Of a DNA stretch of 64,000 nt, positions 1 through 12,731 are shown in pieces. Position numbers and translations under genes: made by a program. The notes under the pieces are model-generated. The model was not told the DNA's origin, searched no databases, and saw only the letters and a list, made by a program, of their open reading frames with translations. The DNA comes from Neopestalotiopsis rosae. Taxonomy: Eukaryota; Ascomycota; Sordariomycetes; Amphisphaeriales; Sporocadaceae. Positions within the stretch are counted from its first letter, which is position 1; each line of letters starts with the position of its first letter. The stretch is from NCBI GenBank assembly GCA_023078685.1, contig JALGAS010000007.1, positions 3,038,001 through 3,102,000 of the forward strand, given 5' to 3'.

Positions 1-1025
1 TGCTAGCTAAGCATAATGATTGCGGTTTCTTTGCCTCGTCCTCCTTGTCGCGGTGCTGGCGGCCTTATGTCGGTCTCGGCAACTCGGAGCCTGGTAGGCA
101 ATAACTTGGTGCCGGGGTTAATGGAAAGGGTTACGGAGGAGATTGTCACTAGAGATAATGAGCATGACTGATACATCACTTATCACGGAAGGCATAACTG
201 ACATGGCACCATCTTCCCCCACCAGCCGAACCAGACTCATATACGAGGCCTCTTGAAGGTTACAGACCTCGGCCATCATAAGGTACCATACAGTATCGCC
301 CTTTCGATAATTAAAAAAAGATAATCTGATACTCACTCGTGCTTGTGTGGAGTGTCCTCTTTCTGTTATTGACCTCCCAGGCATTGCCATTGACGGCCGT
401 CAAGCCTGAAGTACGTCTGCAAATCTCGCGCCAATCGAGAATGCGCATCCGTCATTCTCGTCAAATGACCTCATTGAAGATACCGGTAGATCAGCAGGCA
501 TGAAGCCTCTGGAAACCTCTGGGGAAGCTGCAATCATGTTCGCAGCCAAAGCAGCCGTGGGTAGTGCGGATATCAGGTCCCATGACCCGCGATGAACCAA
601 CACGAACGAATATATCAGGCCAACCAGACGGAGCGTCTATATTAACTCTTTTGATAAGCTTATATTTATCACTCCGGAACCAAGCTTCTTGGCCGCCAAA
701 TTGATGGAACTGTGTGGAGTCTGACGCCCACTTTGCATTCAGCCGCCTCGGTACTTTTATCCGCAATGCTACGTCCCTGAGTCGACCCAATCCTTTTGCC
801 AAGACAGTTCTTACTCAATACTCTCCGCAATGTAAGTGAGACTTTTGCGGAGGATACTTTGCGAGAATGCGTGTAGGTAACCGCGGCCCCCAAGTGCCGC
901 ATGCTGCTTGTCCATCATAAAAGGGCTGCCGTGGCTCCAGTCTGCCAGGGTTCATCAACCGGCAAATCTACTCTCCATCCACAAGATCGGCTCTCACATC
1001 ATCGACTCTGTTCAACTTCCACAGA
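1..1025. other. Left-edge region without a supported gene
   Basis: About 1 kb upstream of the LPMO gene. Several open frames lie on the minus strand between about 400 and 900, but they do not join into a recognisable protein through convincing splice sites. The last part (about 900-1025) is presumably the promoter and 5' leader of the LPMO gene. Confidence 0.4.
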
Positions 1026-2144
1026 ATGAAGAGCTTCCAATTGACCGTGCTGAGCGCCCTGGCTGTCCGCTACGCCGCGGCGCACGCCACGTTCCAACAG
1101 CTGTGGGTTGATGGAGTGGACAAGGGATCAACCTGCGTGCGACTGCCCGCATCCAACAGCCCGATCACAAACGTAGCCAGTGCCGACATCAGATGTAATG
1201 TGGGCGGTACCAAGGGAGTTTCAGGGAAATGTGCGGTCAAGCCCGGTTCGGTCGTCACCGTGGAGATGCACCAGGTATGGCCTCGAGCTTCTGAGCTTAT
1301 TGAACGTGTGCAGAGCAAGGAATAATAACTGACGCAAATGGCTTCACTACAGCAACCCGGAGACCGAAAGTGCTCAAACGAGGCTATTGGAGGAGCTCAC
1401 TATGGTCCAGTCAATGTGTATCTGAGCAAGGTTTCCGACGCGTCCACGGCAGACGGATCAAGTTCCTGGTGAGATAACCACTCCGTCTTGTCACTCGGCC
1501 TTTTCTAAAGGGAAATCGGCACGGAAATTGGAGTATCTATATTTTGCAGACTTGTTAACGTATGCGCATCTTTCCAGGTACAAGATCTTTGCCAACTCTT
1601 GGGCGGCCAAGTCCGGCGCTGGGTCAGGCGACGACGACTACTGGGGAACCAAGGACCTGTCTGGCTGCTGTGGCCGCATGGATGTGCCCATCCCGGCCAA
1701 CACGCCCTCTGGTGATTACTTGCTGCGAGCTGAAGTTATTGCCCTACACACAGGTGAGACAACCTTTTTTTTCGTCTTCGTACACAATATGGGCAGTCAT
1801 AACTTGACAAGATGCATGAATGGAGATTACCTCGTGGGGTTACAAGCTACGGAAGGAACTTTAACTGACTGTGAATTTGACAATGTCTAGCCTCGTCATC
1901 GGGTGGCGCACAGTTCTATGTGTCCTGCTATCAAATCACCGTCGATGGTGGTTCGTCCTCGGCTGCGGTCCCGGCCGGTGTAAGCTTTCCCGGTGCCATC
2001 AAGGCCAGCGACCCGGGCGTCTTGATCAATATTCACTCCAAGCTCTCATCCTACACCAACCCCGGCCCGGCTGTGGCTTCGGGTGGTGAGACAAGAACGC
2101 CTGGGGCCGCCTGCTCCGGCTGCGAGAAGACATGTTCGGCCTAG
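1026..2144 (+). CDS. AA9 family lytic polysaccharide monooxygenase (secreted)
   Basis: Predicted secreted copper enzyme that oxidatively cleaves cellulose or related glucans. Four exons (1026-1274, 1353-1468, 1578-1753, 1891-2144) give 264 residues. Residues 1-19 form a signal peptide; cleavage leaves His20 as the N-terminal copper ligand (HATFQQLWVDG), the hallmark of AA9. The second histidine of the brace is in GGAHYGPV in exon 2, and the axial-tyrosine region is QFYVSCYQ in exon 4. There is no carbohydrate-binding module; the protein ends in a short Cys-containing tail (CSGCEKTC). Length and cysteines are normal for the family. It stands alone, with no other cellulase gene next to it. Substrate and regioselectivity cannot be read from the sequence. 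Confidence 0.93.
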
Positions 2145-5070
2145 GGTTGGGTCCTGCAAAGAGACTTGAGGTCGTGCATCTTGAAGGGAATGGTCTGTAA
2201 GTAGCGTTGGTTACGGCGACTGAGACCCTTGCGAGAGATTGCTCTTGTCAAAGGGATGGCACCACTCATTGAACAGCAATGCCGTCGCCGATACATCTCA
2301 CGGGTGCTCGGACGTGGTACTTGACGTTGGACAAGGTCGAAAGAAGAAGGATTGAATAACATCATTACCTACCAATCAACTGCCCAACTGTATCATGGTG
2401 TGAATGCACAGTATTGAGCTATGATGTTTTCTTGTCCGAAACACTTTATTCCTTCTCACAAGATGGGATGAAAGCTGTCAGAAATCACCATTGACGTAGT
2501 GGTACTGCATTGCCTGGGAACCGATGGTGGTTGGAAAATGCACGACAGTATTTCCGAATCTGGGCATTTTCAAGGGTGGGGGTCACTGGTCTGCTCAGTA
2601 ATGAGTCTCATGGCGCGCGGCGCATCCATGACATCGCATCCCTTGCCGTGGCTGCTAGGAAGGAGAAGGACCGGGGGTTCAGGACACCCTCAGCGATCAT
2701 CCCGGGACCTGGTTGGACGAAATGGTATTAAGCTTACGACTTCTCGATCTTTCCCCTTTGCCATCGGACGCGGAGCGGAGTTTTGTTCACTGACAGCGGT
2801 TTGAGCGCGCACGGCTAGGTCAGGTACTTAGCGGAGAGGGAGGGGGGACGGGCAGCCTATAAGACCCCTACCAAAGATTCTGACGTCTGTCAGCTCAACA
2901 ACAAGCGACAATGCGCAACCCAAGGGATTCGAACAGCAGTGCAAAGCGAGATTGCAAAACACAGCGCCACCGTTCTGCTATCTCCATTGAGACAGATAGA
3001 AACGACACCATTGTGTTTTGCACCGACCGTCAATTGTCAATTGATTCCAGCAGCGTGATTATACTATGCAGAAGCTTGGCCCAACGCGTCAGCACGGTGC
3101 CCCGAGTACTAGTATATCTAGTGGAATCCATCTCAACTTTAATGGCTAGTCGCGCTATTTGCTGATCGGATCACGGCCTTGCTAAGCTCAATCCGCAAGC
3201 TGGTTGCCGAGTCTAACGATTTAGTCGCGAGTTGAATAACTGCTTTCTCTGCTGCCGTTGGACGACCAGCTTGGACCTCGATAGGAGAGGCGTTGGGTCA
3301 GAGCGCGAAGGAAGGATTTGGTGTATGGGACGAGGACTTGTTACTGAGAATCTATCTTGGCAACTATCAATCAAATACCTGGGTAGTCGAGCTCGGCGCA
3401 GAAATGGTGTGTTTGTGAGTATATATCATGATCAATCTCGATAGCGGTGACGATCAGAGGCTCAAGTTGAGCAGTGTTGGTGTTGGCGGCTTTGGCGGTT
3501 GAGCTTCAGAATGGGTCTAGGCCCCAGCACCCCAACGTCAAAAAACCCTTGCCTCTTCCCGAGATGATGGGTGTGTGTGTGGGTGGGTGGGCCAACTCTG
3601 CTCCCCCCAATTGATGCTCTCATGGTTCCCGGATCTACGACTAGGATCTGTTACCCATTCATAGTACATTATCTATCTAGCATCCACTAAACACGCCCTC
3701 ATCTGCAAGCCACTGTATCAACCTTTTCACCAAGTCGCGCAAGGGGTCAAAGTCAAGCAAAGGGAGGGCAAGGAGCCAAAGAGCGAGGGGGGACGTCGGT
3801 TGCTTTTTATGCTTCGCGTCCTCGCGTAACCCCCCCTCCTATCCCCAGTTGGCAGCTCGGCCTTGTACAACACAACCAGAACACGTTCGGAAGGTCGGGA
3901 TGCGCGGCGTGTGGCCAATGAGCCTGGTTCGCCGAACACCCTTACCAACCTCTAGAGTCTAAACCTGGCTCATCTCTAAATGAACATGGCTTTATTTCCC
4001 AAGCCGATGCTGGTATTCTCTCATCAAAAAGTCCGTTGGTATTTGCATTGGTTTGGGAACGTGGTTCTTGCGAGTCTTTGTAAGAGATGAACAAGCGAGG
4101 GTTTAATGCAGAAAGAAGCGGGCCATGACCTCGTTTAGGTTACCCTTACTTCTTGGAAATCCATTCCATTGGAGTCAGTCTATTGTGACCATCAATCAAT
4201 ATACGGGCCTCGCCTAAAAACGAACAAGCAAGCAATGTTTTAGTATATTGCAAGCTTTGAGCTGAACTTGACCATATTGCTACCCGACCCACCCAGGTAC
4301 AACTGTATTCTCGATACGCCTGATTCCAACCATCTTTGACATCTCCCAGTCCACATCCTTTCTTTTCTCGCACTCTCGTTCTCCTCCCGTGTCGACGTGC
4401 AGTCTTTCGTATCAATAAAGTGGTGCGATCAAACTTTCAAAGGCAATGTAGAATGCCTTTCACGAGACCAGGCGTCTACATTTCGACCTCGAACACGCCG
4501 TGCGTCTGCTGGCAAACCAATCGGCTTCCATGCCGCCCCCTTCTCGCAAGATCAGAAACCGACCACTGCTCACCTCTGGAGGAGGAGACTAAACAATTAC
4601 AAGTACGAGAAAGGGCACAGCCAGGACCCAAACGGAAATTTCGTGTCAACTGAAGGAAAAACACCCGTGCGAGCGAGACTAGAGTTTGGCGTACCTGTTC
4701 TAGCGGCGCGCTGCCATCGACTATAACGCTCTCGGGGACGATCCTCCGCTAGCCACAGGCCAAAACGTATACAGATGCCGAGGACCTAATTGTGTCAACT
4801 ACGTTAAAAATAAAACTAGGGCAACAACAAGTAATCCACAGGATCTCAAACATATCGACGGTCATCGGACGGCAGATATATGCCGGTAGTAGGTCGTCGG
4901 AGCCCAGATCCAGACCACATTGCAGCGTGGGGCTTTGATACTCATAAAGAAGCCGCCCGTCTGGGGGATTCTCAAGATCTTCCACCGAGATTTACTCTCC
5001 CTTTCGAACTTTTACGACATTTTTACTTCTTCTCCTCTTCGACCTGTTGATCAGGTAACAGGAAGGCACA
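2145..5070. other. Long intergenic region, no supported gene
   Basis: Nearly 3 kb between the LPMO and the CFEM receptor. A TATA-like CCTATAAGACC near 2859 is followed by a short open frame (2911-3165, 84 codons) with no recognisable domain; it may be a decayed gene or chance. G-rich and T/C-rich tracts lie near 3570-3620 and 4360-4390. Otherwise I see nothing. Confidence 0.4.
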
Positions 5071-6830
5071 ATGCGGCTCCAGCGCACTTTTTGGTTATTG
5101 TTGGCTTCATTGGCCGCGCTATGCCAGGCGGCGGATCTGATGCAATATGCCAGTCAGCTCCCAGCATGCGGTGTAAGACTCTCCCAAAGACATTTTGAAT
5201 CAGCCAGGACAGAAAGTCCTTCCGAGATTCCAAAGATATGCTAACTCTTGATGTTGCTCTCCTCAGTTGACGTGTATTCTTGGCCAACTGCCAGAGTCGG
5301 CATGCAAAGTCGCCACAAACTCGACTTGCATTTGCACTGACACGGACTTTTACAACTCGGTCCAGGCTTGCGTGCTGTCATCTTGCACTGTAGAACAGGC
5401 ATTGTGTACGCCCATTTCTCATCACCATCAGGTTGTCTGGTTCATGAAAACAATTCTAACATTGCTTCTCAGCAATCTCGAGGCTGCAGGACACGGCGTG
5501 CGAGCGAAGCTATCGATCACGGAGGAAAGACCTTTGGGGATTCATCGCAGTCGAGGTTGTTGCTTTGTCTTGCATCATCATGCACTTTATCGCTCGACAT
5601 GATAGCGGCCGTCATTACGCCGTCGACGACTACCTCATGTTTGTCGTCCTGGTACGTGGTCCTTAGCGCAACGAAAATTGTATCATATGTTGACACTGGC
5701 ATTATAGGCTCTCTACCTACCATTCACAGTGGTAGGACAGTATGGTGAGTAAAGCCACCAATTAAGAAGAGGCCTGAGGAGTTTGTTGACTAACATTCCA
5801 TAGCACGACTTACAGCATTTGGCGTCGACATTTGGACGGAAAGCACTTCAACGGTCACCACCGCACTCAAGGTATAACGAATCATCGTCACGTTTTGATC
5901 ACAAGCAACTAACGATTTCAGCTCTTCTTCATCGACGAGAGCTTTTATTTGGCCCTTTTAGCTCTGTGCAAACTCGTGATGCTCTGCTTTTTCCTCCGCA
6001 TCTTCCCGAACCGATGGTTTCGCATCACTGTCTACGTTGCCATCGGCTTCGTGGCCAGCGCAGGAGTCGTCTTGGTCTTTTTGCAAATTTTCCAGTGCGT
6101 GCCGCTCGACTTCAACTGGGAAGGGTGGAAGGGTACCTTTGGCAGCCACAAGTGCCTCAACGTCAACGCCTTGACCTACACGGCGGCCTCCATCTCCATC
6201 TTCCAGGACGTGTGTCTGCTGCTGCTGCCCCTGCCGCTCACGCTCACTCTCCACACGAGCCGGCGCAACAAGGTCAACATCGTCGTCATGTTTAGTCTGG
6301 GTTTCTTTATCCTCCTGACCAGCTGTATCCGGCTACGTTACATTGTCCTCTTTGCGCGCACCGTGAATCCGACCTGGGACTACACCGACACCTTGATATG
6401 GACTGCCCTGGAAGTCAATGTGTCCATCGTGGTCATTTCTCTCCCGGCGATACGCGTGTACCTCTCGAAATATCTACCAAAGGTCTTTGGCAGCACCGTC
6501 GGTTCCGGAGCCGCCTCGCATCCGAGGAGCCACGGCGGCAGCAGCAGCACCGCGAAACGGAGGCTTCACAACTCGAGCAGGCAGATTAGCAGCAACAAGT
6601 TCTCAAGCGTGTTCACCACGACGACGAAAAGGCGGGGAACCGGAGATGGAGATTCGGACACGGAAAGCCAGCTAGAACTCGGCGACCGGGGCCACGGCAT
6701 GACGGATACGGAGATTGCGGCGGATCACGGCAGTCACCATGCGGAGGATTCCGACGGCAGTCATGGGGGCATCAATGTGTGCAGGACGACGGTATGGACG
6801 CGGGAACCTGGAGAGAAGCGACGCTTGTAG
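5071..6830 (+). CDS. CFEM-domain PTH11-type integral membrane receptor
   Basis: Probable plasma-membrane G-protein-coupled-receptor-like protein of the PTH11 class, a group linked to surface sensing in fungi. Six exons (5071-5172, 5267-5405, 5473-5651, 5708-5744, 5804-5871, 5922-6830) give 477 residues. Order: signal peptide (about 1-20); an extracellular cysteine-rich CFEM domain in exons 1-3 (cysteines within PACGLTC, TCICTD and VLSSC); seven predicted hydrophobic segments, starting with FIAVEVVALSCIIMHF and including the rhodopsin-like region typical of fungal integral membrane proteins; then a basic, Ser-rich, acidic-ending cytoplasmic tail of about 130 residues. The very short exon 4 (37 bp) is needed to keep the membrane domain in frame. 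The ligand is unknown. Confidence 0.9.
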
Positions 6831-7735
6831 AACAGCATGATCCTATTTTTTCGTTACATAAATACCTAGTATGTAATAATAGAAAGATAACCTCACATGA
6901 AAGTGCTCATTGTTGTAAGCACTCTGGAGCTCTCGGCGAGTCGCCACATACTACGTTCTTCTTCGCCATCCTTTTTCATCATGGACAGGCTCATGTACGC
7001 ATGAGCGACCAGGCAATCGCCTTTCAAGAATTAATATGTGCCAGTCAATGAACTGACACGATTTTGGCACTGGCACCAAGATGTATCGGCCGAGTTCCCG
7101 CGATGAATCAAACAGAAACAGAAAAAGAAAACCCTCGTACGACACGAATTTGGGGGACATCTGCATGAAAATATCGAGCGTTCTGCATGCGATCAGCATC
7201 CGTCATGTCCCAGAACGGCGAAAGAAGCGAATGTGATTGATTGTGGCATCTGTCACGCCAATCTGCATTCCTTCGTGTGGATCATGTCACTTATCACTGT
7301 CGTACAATATCAACTCCATGACATCGCACAATTCTTGCTGTCGGCTGTCGTTTTACCCCTGCGCCGACACATGGGAGGATGCACTGGGATCAAATTTTGT
7401 TATCCAGCCTGTACAGATAGGCGCGCCTTTCGAATCTCTCTTTCAATGATTTACCCTACCATTGTACTTCTCTAGAGTATCTGAGAAGCCCTCAACTCTC
7501 TAGCAATGGTGTATCCGTTTGTAAGTCTCATAGACTTCGGTTGATTGGATCCCTTCACACGTGGAGCATCAAATGAGATGTCAACATGGAAACTATAACA
7601 TTCCTTTTTACTACAGACCAATCAAGCTTCTGCTTTCCATTCAGAAACCTCCATTTATCCCCATCACTAGTATTTGCCCTTACGATCTTTGAAGTCCTCT
7701 AGCAGAAGGGCAACGTCCGACCTTTGAATCTCGAC
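6831..7735. other. Intergenic region between convergent genes
   Basis: 3' flanks of the receptor gene (+) and the hydrolase gene (-). An AT-rich run follows the receptor stop codon. No gene supported. Confidence 0.5.
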
Positions 7736-8721
7736 TCAAAGTCTCTCCCACTGCTCAGCCAACTCGATGAACATGTCAAGCAGAGTCTCTGGCTGCACGA
7801 CTTGTGGACTATGTCCTGTAGCGATGTCCTTCTCAATCCACTCCACACCGGTACCCTTGAGCATCATGTTCTGCACCTCGAGAGGTATGCCGACGTCCTT
7901 GGTAGTGCGAATGTATGCTATGCGGCCCTTGTAATCTGCACCTCCAGTCAGTGTATGTACCTCTCAACAAGATCGGACAGTCTATTCAGTGGGATTGATA
8001 CTTACGCTCTGAGCTCCAAGAAGCCTTGGGACACGGACTGTGAAAGGATGCATAGCTGGGACACAGGGTCGACATGACGATGGCATCCTGCACAACCTTG
8101 GGTTCCACGTCCTGGTACAGCGGCGGCGCAGGGTCATCGCAAGTGAGCAGTCCCGCGTGGTCCTATATGACATTCGCATTAGCACTCTGAGAAGAACACA
8201 CCCCGTCGAGCCATGGGAACGCCTCTGCTTACACCATCGCCAACACCGATATGCGGCGGCAGATGCCCACCAAACGCCGCCACCACATCCTTACCATCCC
8301 CACCGGCGACCAGCAGCGCCGCGATAAAGATCTGGCCCAGCACGGCCGTCTCTTTACCCTGCGCAGCGCGCTCGGCCTTGCTGAGGCCCATGGCGGCGGC
8401 GCTGCCGGGGATGCTGCTGTACGAGTGCGTCACCAGGATGACATTGTGCTTCTCCACGTCGAGGACGGGGAGGAGCATGCGCTTGAGGACGTAGTCGGCG
8501 TCGTCCTGCGCCGTCACCTTCTCGCTGCTGCCTGTCGCATGTTTAGTGTGGATGTCCGTTATAGACGAAGACCTCTATTCATACCAGTGGAAGGGAGCAG
8601 CGCGGACAGTGTTGGATAGCCCTTGCTTTGGAGGAGATGGAGGAGGTAGCCATAATGAGAAGGACTCTGAGAGGCACCAGGGACTACTACGAAAACCGTA
8701 CGAGACGCGGGGACGAGGCAT
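7736..8721 (-). CDS. Alpha/beta hydrolase (5' end unresolved)
   Basis: Small cytosolic alpha/beta-hydrolase-fold protein, substrate unknown. Exons on the minus strand: about 8721-8585, 8531-8233, 8162-8006 and 7935-7736. The first exon carries the oxyanion-side start (TVFVVVPGASQSPSHYGYLL). The second has the nucleophile elbow ILVTHSYSS, where the usual GHSYGG has lost two glycines, then GLSKAERAAQGK, typical of a fungal hydrolase group. The last exon has the IRTTKDVGIPLEVQ Asp strand and the ATGHSP catalytic-His strand. Splice phases of exons 2-4 agree. The only nearby ATG (8721-8719) is one base out of frame with the TVFVVV strand and no in-frame ATG follows an upstream stop, so the start is either a missed exon, a sequence error or a frameshift that kills the gene. 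Confidence 0.7.
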
Positions 8722-9244
8722 GATTCAACAGTTATTGGTTGAGAAGACTGGCGGGGAAGGATGATAGTGTCCTGGAAATGGCTGTTTCTGTTGAAAGATG
8801 ATCAGAAGATAATAAAAGCTATAGATAAAGAGCCAAGAGCTTGGAAAAGGTGCGGTCTTGGAAAGTGTTGGAAATAATTTGGCTGCTACGCCGCTAGGAC
8901 ATGCAATGTCGACCAACAGCATAACCACGACCAATGCAATTGGTCAGTGTCTCGACAGGGTGGACTATACAAGGTATATTGTCCCATGGATTATAACTGT
9001 GGATCGCCAACTATTATTCCATCTTGCCCTCTTTTTGTGATAAAGCAGAGTACCAACCCTGGCAGTAACCCCTCTTGCGTCGACGAAGAATGCGCAAGCA
9101 AGTGTCATATCATGTAGGTAATGAGCTGACAGCAACGTGCGACGAGGCAGATCCAATGCCCACTATGGTGCCAACATGTACACTGCCGGCCTCCTTCAGT
9201 CTGCTCATGGTGCTTGGTCATGAGTCAATTTTCAAGAAAAGCGA
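8722..9244. other. Intergenic region
   Basis: 5' flank of the hydrolase gene and 3' flank of the bZIP gene. Nothing else supported. Confidence 0.5.
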
Positions 9245-10550
9245 TCATGCTTGAATCTTGTGCGCCGCGGTGATTTGGAAGAGTAGATTGTTGAAAACAT
9301 TTGCATCAATTACAGCACCGTATCTGTGATCGCGTTAGATCCACTTGTCGTTTCAAGCTTGCGCCGGGGGAGAAAGGAATGCAGAATAATGGTCGTTACT
9401 TACCCGTGACACTTGACGGACGCACCCAACCTCTCGACCAAGAGCCAAAGGTCCCTCTGCGTGAGCGTCGCGTACTCGGGATGATGCCGGATGAGATCCC
9501 ACGCCTGGATCGGCGTCGACTCGCCCGGTGTACAGAGCAGCGGCGACAGGTTGCGCAAGCGCTCGAGGATCGCGGCCGAGGAGACGCGCGTGGTGTCGGC
9601 GTCCGTGTCGGCGGCCAGCGGCGCCGCCTGTGACGCTGGGTGGTGGCATCGAGGGTCACGGTGGTTAGGCGAGCAAAGTTGCGCTGTCGCGGTAATAGCG
9701 TGGCCCCCTGGTTCGTCGTGGTTATGGGGGTCTCCATGTACGTGGCCGCGACAGGGCTTTTCGATCCTTCACACAACAAGTCAGATTGAATTCTAAACCT
9801 CCAAGGGTGTCGACGACGTCGACATTGAGTCGCGCGACATGGTGGTACTAACGTCAAAATAAAGTCCATGCCCACAGCTACCTCGTCAAACTCACAAAGG
9901 GGCGTCGCGCCATGCTGGGAGACTATGGCCGTGGTAAGGTGCCCATCAATTGGCGAAGTCGCTGAGAAGGGCTCCGGGGTTGTATCCGATGGCGGGGTCA
10001 GACCGGCCATGGCCTGGACAGACTCCTTGATGTGTCGCGGTGATAAATGCGTGCCGTGAGAAGTCGCCGGTGACGACTCTGTTGTCGGACTGCTCACCCA
10101 CATGTAGTCTTGGCTGTAGACCTCATCGTGTTGTATACAGTCCTCTGGTGCTTGTATGCCATTTTGGTTCAGAGTGTCCACTAGACGCTGGACGGTAGCA
10201 CGTAGACGCGCGCGTTCTTTAAGCAAAAGCTCTTCGTGCGCCTGCGCCCGGGCGAAAGCCGCCTCAAGAGTACGCGTGTACTTTTCTTTGCGAGAACGAT
10301 ACGTTCTGTAAGGTGGGTGAGTAAATAAGAGTAGCTTGTTCGAAGGTGTCAAGTGGGATTACTTACCTCTGAGCTCGACGGAGCTGGTCTTTTCTTTTTT
10401 CAGTGGGATTTTGACGTTGCTCTAGGTTTGGCCCGCGTCTTAGCAAAGAATCATGTCTGACTACTCATGAATGCGGGCAGTAAGTGAAAAATGAGATAGA
10501 TTGGCAGACTTACCCTTTGGCTGGAAGAACTTGAAGACTGTCGTGCTCAT
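9245..10550 (-). CDS. bZIP transcription factor
   Basis: Nuclear DNA-binding protein. Five exons on the minus strand (10550-10514, 10463-10367, 10305-9853, 9766-9404, 9323-9245) give 342 residues. The basic region is KRKDQLRRAQRTYRSRKEKY, split by an intron inside RAQ|RTYRSR, followed by a leucine-zipper-like heptad stretch through about residue 105. A Ser/Thr/Pro-rich middle follows. The C-terminal half has the conserved fungal block IEKPCRGHVHGDPHNHE ... GESTPIQAWDLIRHHPEY ... LVERLGASVKCHGYGAVI. This layout fits the fungal AP-1-like bZIP group that includes stress and secondary-metabolism regulators; I cannot name the exact orthologue. The weakest point is the second exon's acceptor at 10464, chosen because it is the only one that keeps the frame. 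It lies 20 kb from the polyketide cluster. Confidence 0.85.
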
Positions 10551-11477
10551 GGTGGCTTCTAGTATAGGTAGGTAGGCGGGTAGGTAGCGATGAAGTGCTG
10601 TGTTGGTGGGGGACGGAGCTAGGACAGGCCTCTGAGTGTATGGTGCGTGCGCCAAGCTCGCATCTCTGGGCGGGAGTGGGTATGTACGAAGTAGGTAGTT
10701 GTTGTCTTTGGTGTCTTTTGGCAAGAACACAGACGAATCGCAGTGGCTCGAGTACGTTTTGAGGAAGAATTGATCACCTCAACATTGGAATGTCGAGGAT
10801 GAAGTGCTTAAAGACCAAGCAGATACGGATAGGGTGGAACAGCGATCCCACGATTTGCGAGGCACAGTACGGAGTACAGATTACTACCCTGTTTTTGCCA
10901 GTGCTGGCCCTGCTGGCGTAGCCTGGATGATTCAGCCCAGTGGCTTTGCAGAGTCATCAGAATTCCCTAAAGGGGTTTGGCGTCCTGGCTGCATTCCCCC
11001 ATGGGCAGCGTCGCGGTTCTGAAACTATAATAGTGCCAACCTTAGCGCTTAGCCCAGATGTAAGATCGACGTTACCCCTTCGGGGAATTTTGATCTTCTC
11101 AACGGCTTTCGGGACGCTGATGAATTGATTCTTTATTCCCACACGTTTCCACAGGGGGCACCAGATTGTATCATTATGGCACCCTGCGGCTGCAGCGAGG
11201 CTGATCCGCGTTGCGATCCATTGACTTTAGTTGGCATAAGGCTGTGGAGGAATGTGGATTCTCGTAACATTGGAAATCCTCCCGAATGGCGTCACGGCAG
11301 TTCTAGTATACAGAACCAGTCAAGGAGGAGATTGCAAGGGGGTGAACATTGTACTTATATAAGACCAAGCACTTCTTGTTCTCGAGATGATATTGAACAA
11401 TAGAAAAGTCATCGAATCATTCAGTCATTCTTTAATTACACAACCTCCATCTCCATATTCCTCTCTCGTTGAGCATA
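10551..11477. other. Intergenic region between divergent genes
   Basis: Shared upstream space of the bZIP gene (-) and the secreted propeller gene (+). A TATA-like CTTATATAAGACC lies near 11354, about 120 bp before the ATG at 11478, and probably serves the latter. Confidence 0.5.
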
Positions 11478-12731
11478 ATGTCGTCTCTCAGCCGTGTCTT
11501 CTCATTGGCCTCGCTGGCCCTTGGTGTAGCAGCTCTTCCGTACGAGTCATCCGAAGCATGCCCAGCGCCCCCACGAGCACTTTACACAATCACCAACGAC
11601 TACAACAACAGCGTGGTTGCTCTACCCATTGGCCCAGATGGCAAGATTCCTGGATGCAGTGTCGGACGGTTGACGTCTACTGGTGGATGGGGAAGCAACA
11701 CCATCAACTCGGGAAAAAAGGCTGCACCGGATGCTCTCTCTAGCCAGTCTGCCTTGACCGTTGTGGGAAATGTGGGTATTCGCATTATCTGGTAGATATT
11801 TATTGCGAATCACTAATACTTACATCCTCGGTAGTACATCTTTGCAGTCAATGCAGGCTCGAACAGCGTTTCCATGTTCTCCATCGACGCGCAGGATCCT
11901 ACCAAAGTCACAATGGTCGGTCAGCCAGCAGCTGTACCTGGCGACTTTCCTGTGACTGTGGCCGCCTCTCACAACTCGACCCAGGTGTGCGTTGGATGCA
12001 GCGGTACTCGCTCCGGCGTCTCTTGTGCCTCCTACTCGGCCGAGGGCATCGCAGCCATGGACGACCTCCGTCCTTTTGACCTCGGACAGTCCAACCCTCC
12101 CTCGGGACCTCTGAACACGGTTTCGCAAATCTTCTTCAGCACCGACGAGTCCATCCTGTACACCACCGTCAAGGGCGACCCCACGCAGAACAAGACGGGA
12201 TTCCTGGCCGCCTTCCCCGTCGCCGCCGACGGCATGGTGGAGCACGAGGGCGTCAAGACGTCGCCCAACGGCACCGTCGCCCTCTTTGGCACGACCCAGA
12301 TCCCCGGCAGCACCAACCTCTTCGTCACCGACGCCGGCTTCGGCAGCGTCATCCTCGACGTCGACGGCGCCGGCGCCGCGACCCTGCAGGACAAAGTCGA
12401 GATCCAGGGCCAAAAGGCCACCTGCTGGTCCACCATCAGCCCCGCCACCAACACGGCCTTTGTGACGGACGTGGCGCTCAACCGCCTGGTCGAGCAGTCC
12501 CTGACCAATGCTTCCATCTTGGCCGAGATTGATCTCATGGCCAATGGCGACCCCGGTCTGACTGACCTCCAGGCTGGTGGCAAGTTTGTCTACGCCCTGA
12601 GTCCTGGCAACGGTACCACGCAGGCTGCTATCACGGTTGTGGATGCGACGACCAAGCAACAGGTGCAGCACTTTGGTCTCCAGATGAGCGGCGTTAGCAA
12701 GAACGCCCAGGGTATTGCTCTCTTGCTCTAG
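11478..12731 (+). CDS. Secreted beta-propeller, 3-carboxymuconate cyclase/lactonase-like protein
   Basis: Predicted secreted protein of 396 residues, two exons (11478-11771 and 11835-12731). Signal peptide at about 1-19 (SLSRVFSLASLALGVAALP). The rest is rich in short beta-strand blocks such as YIFAVNAGSNSVSMFSID, TKVTMVGQPAAVPGDFPVT, NLFVTDAGFGSVILDV and TNTAFVTDVALNRLVEQ, the pattern of seven-bladed lactonase-type propellers. Fungal members of this group are abundant extracellular proteins, but lactonase activity is usually not shown. Several N-glycosylation sequons (NST, NKT, NGT, NAS) fit secretion. Function unknown beyond that. Confidence 0.8.

Noticed and set aside
2911..3165. 84-codon open frame after a TATA-like box
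   Set aside because: No domain, no downstream exon and no conserved feature; could be chance.
9245..10550. bZIP gene as the pathway-specific regulator of the PKS cluster
   Set aside because: It is 20 kb away with the orphan array and NLR between; nothing in the sequence links them.
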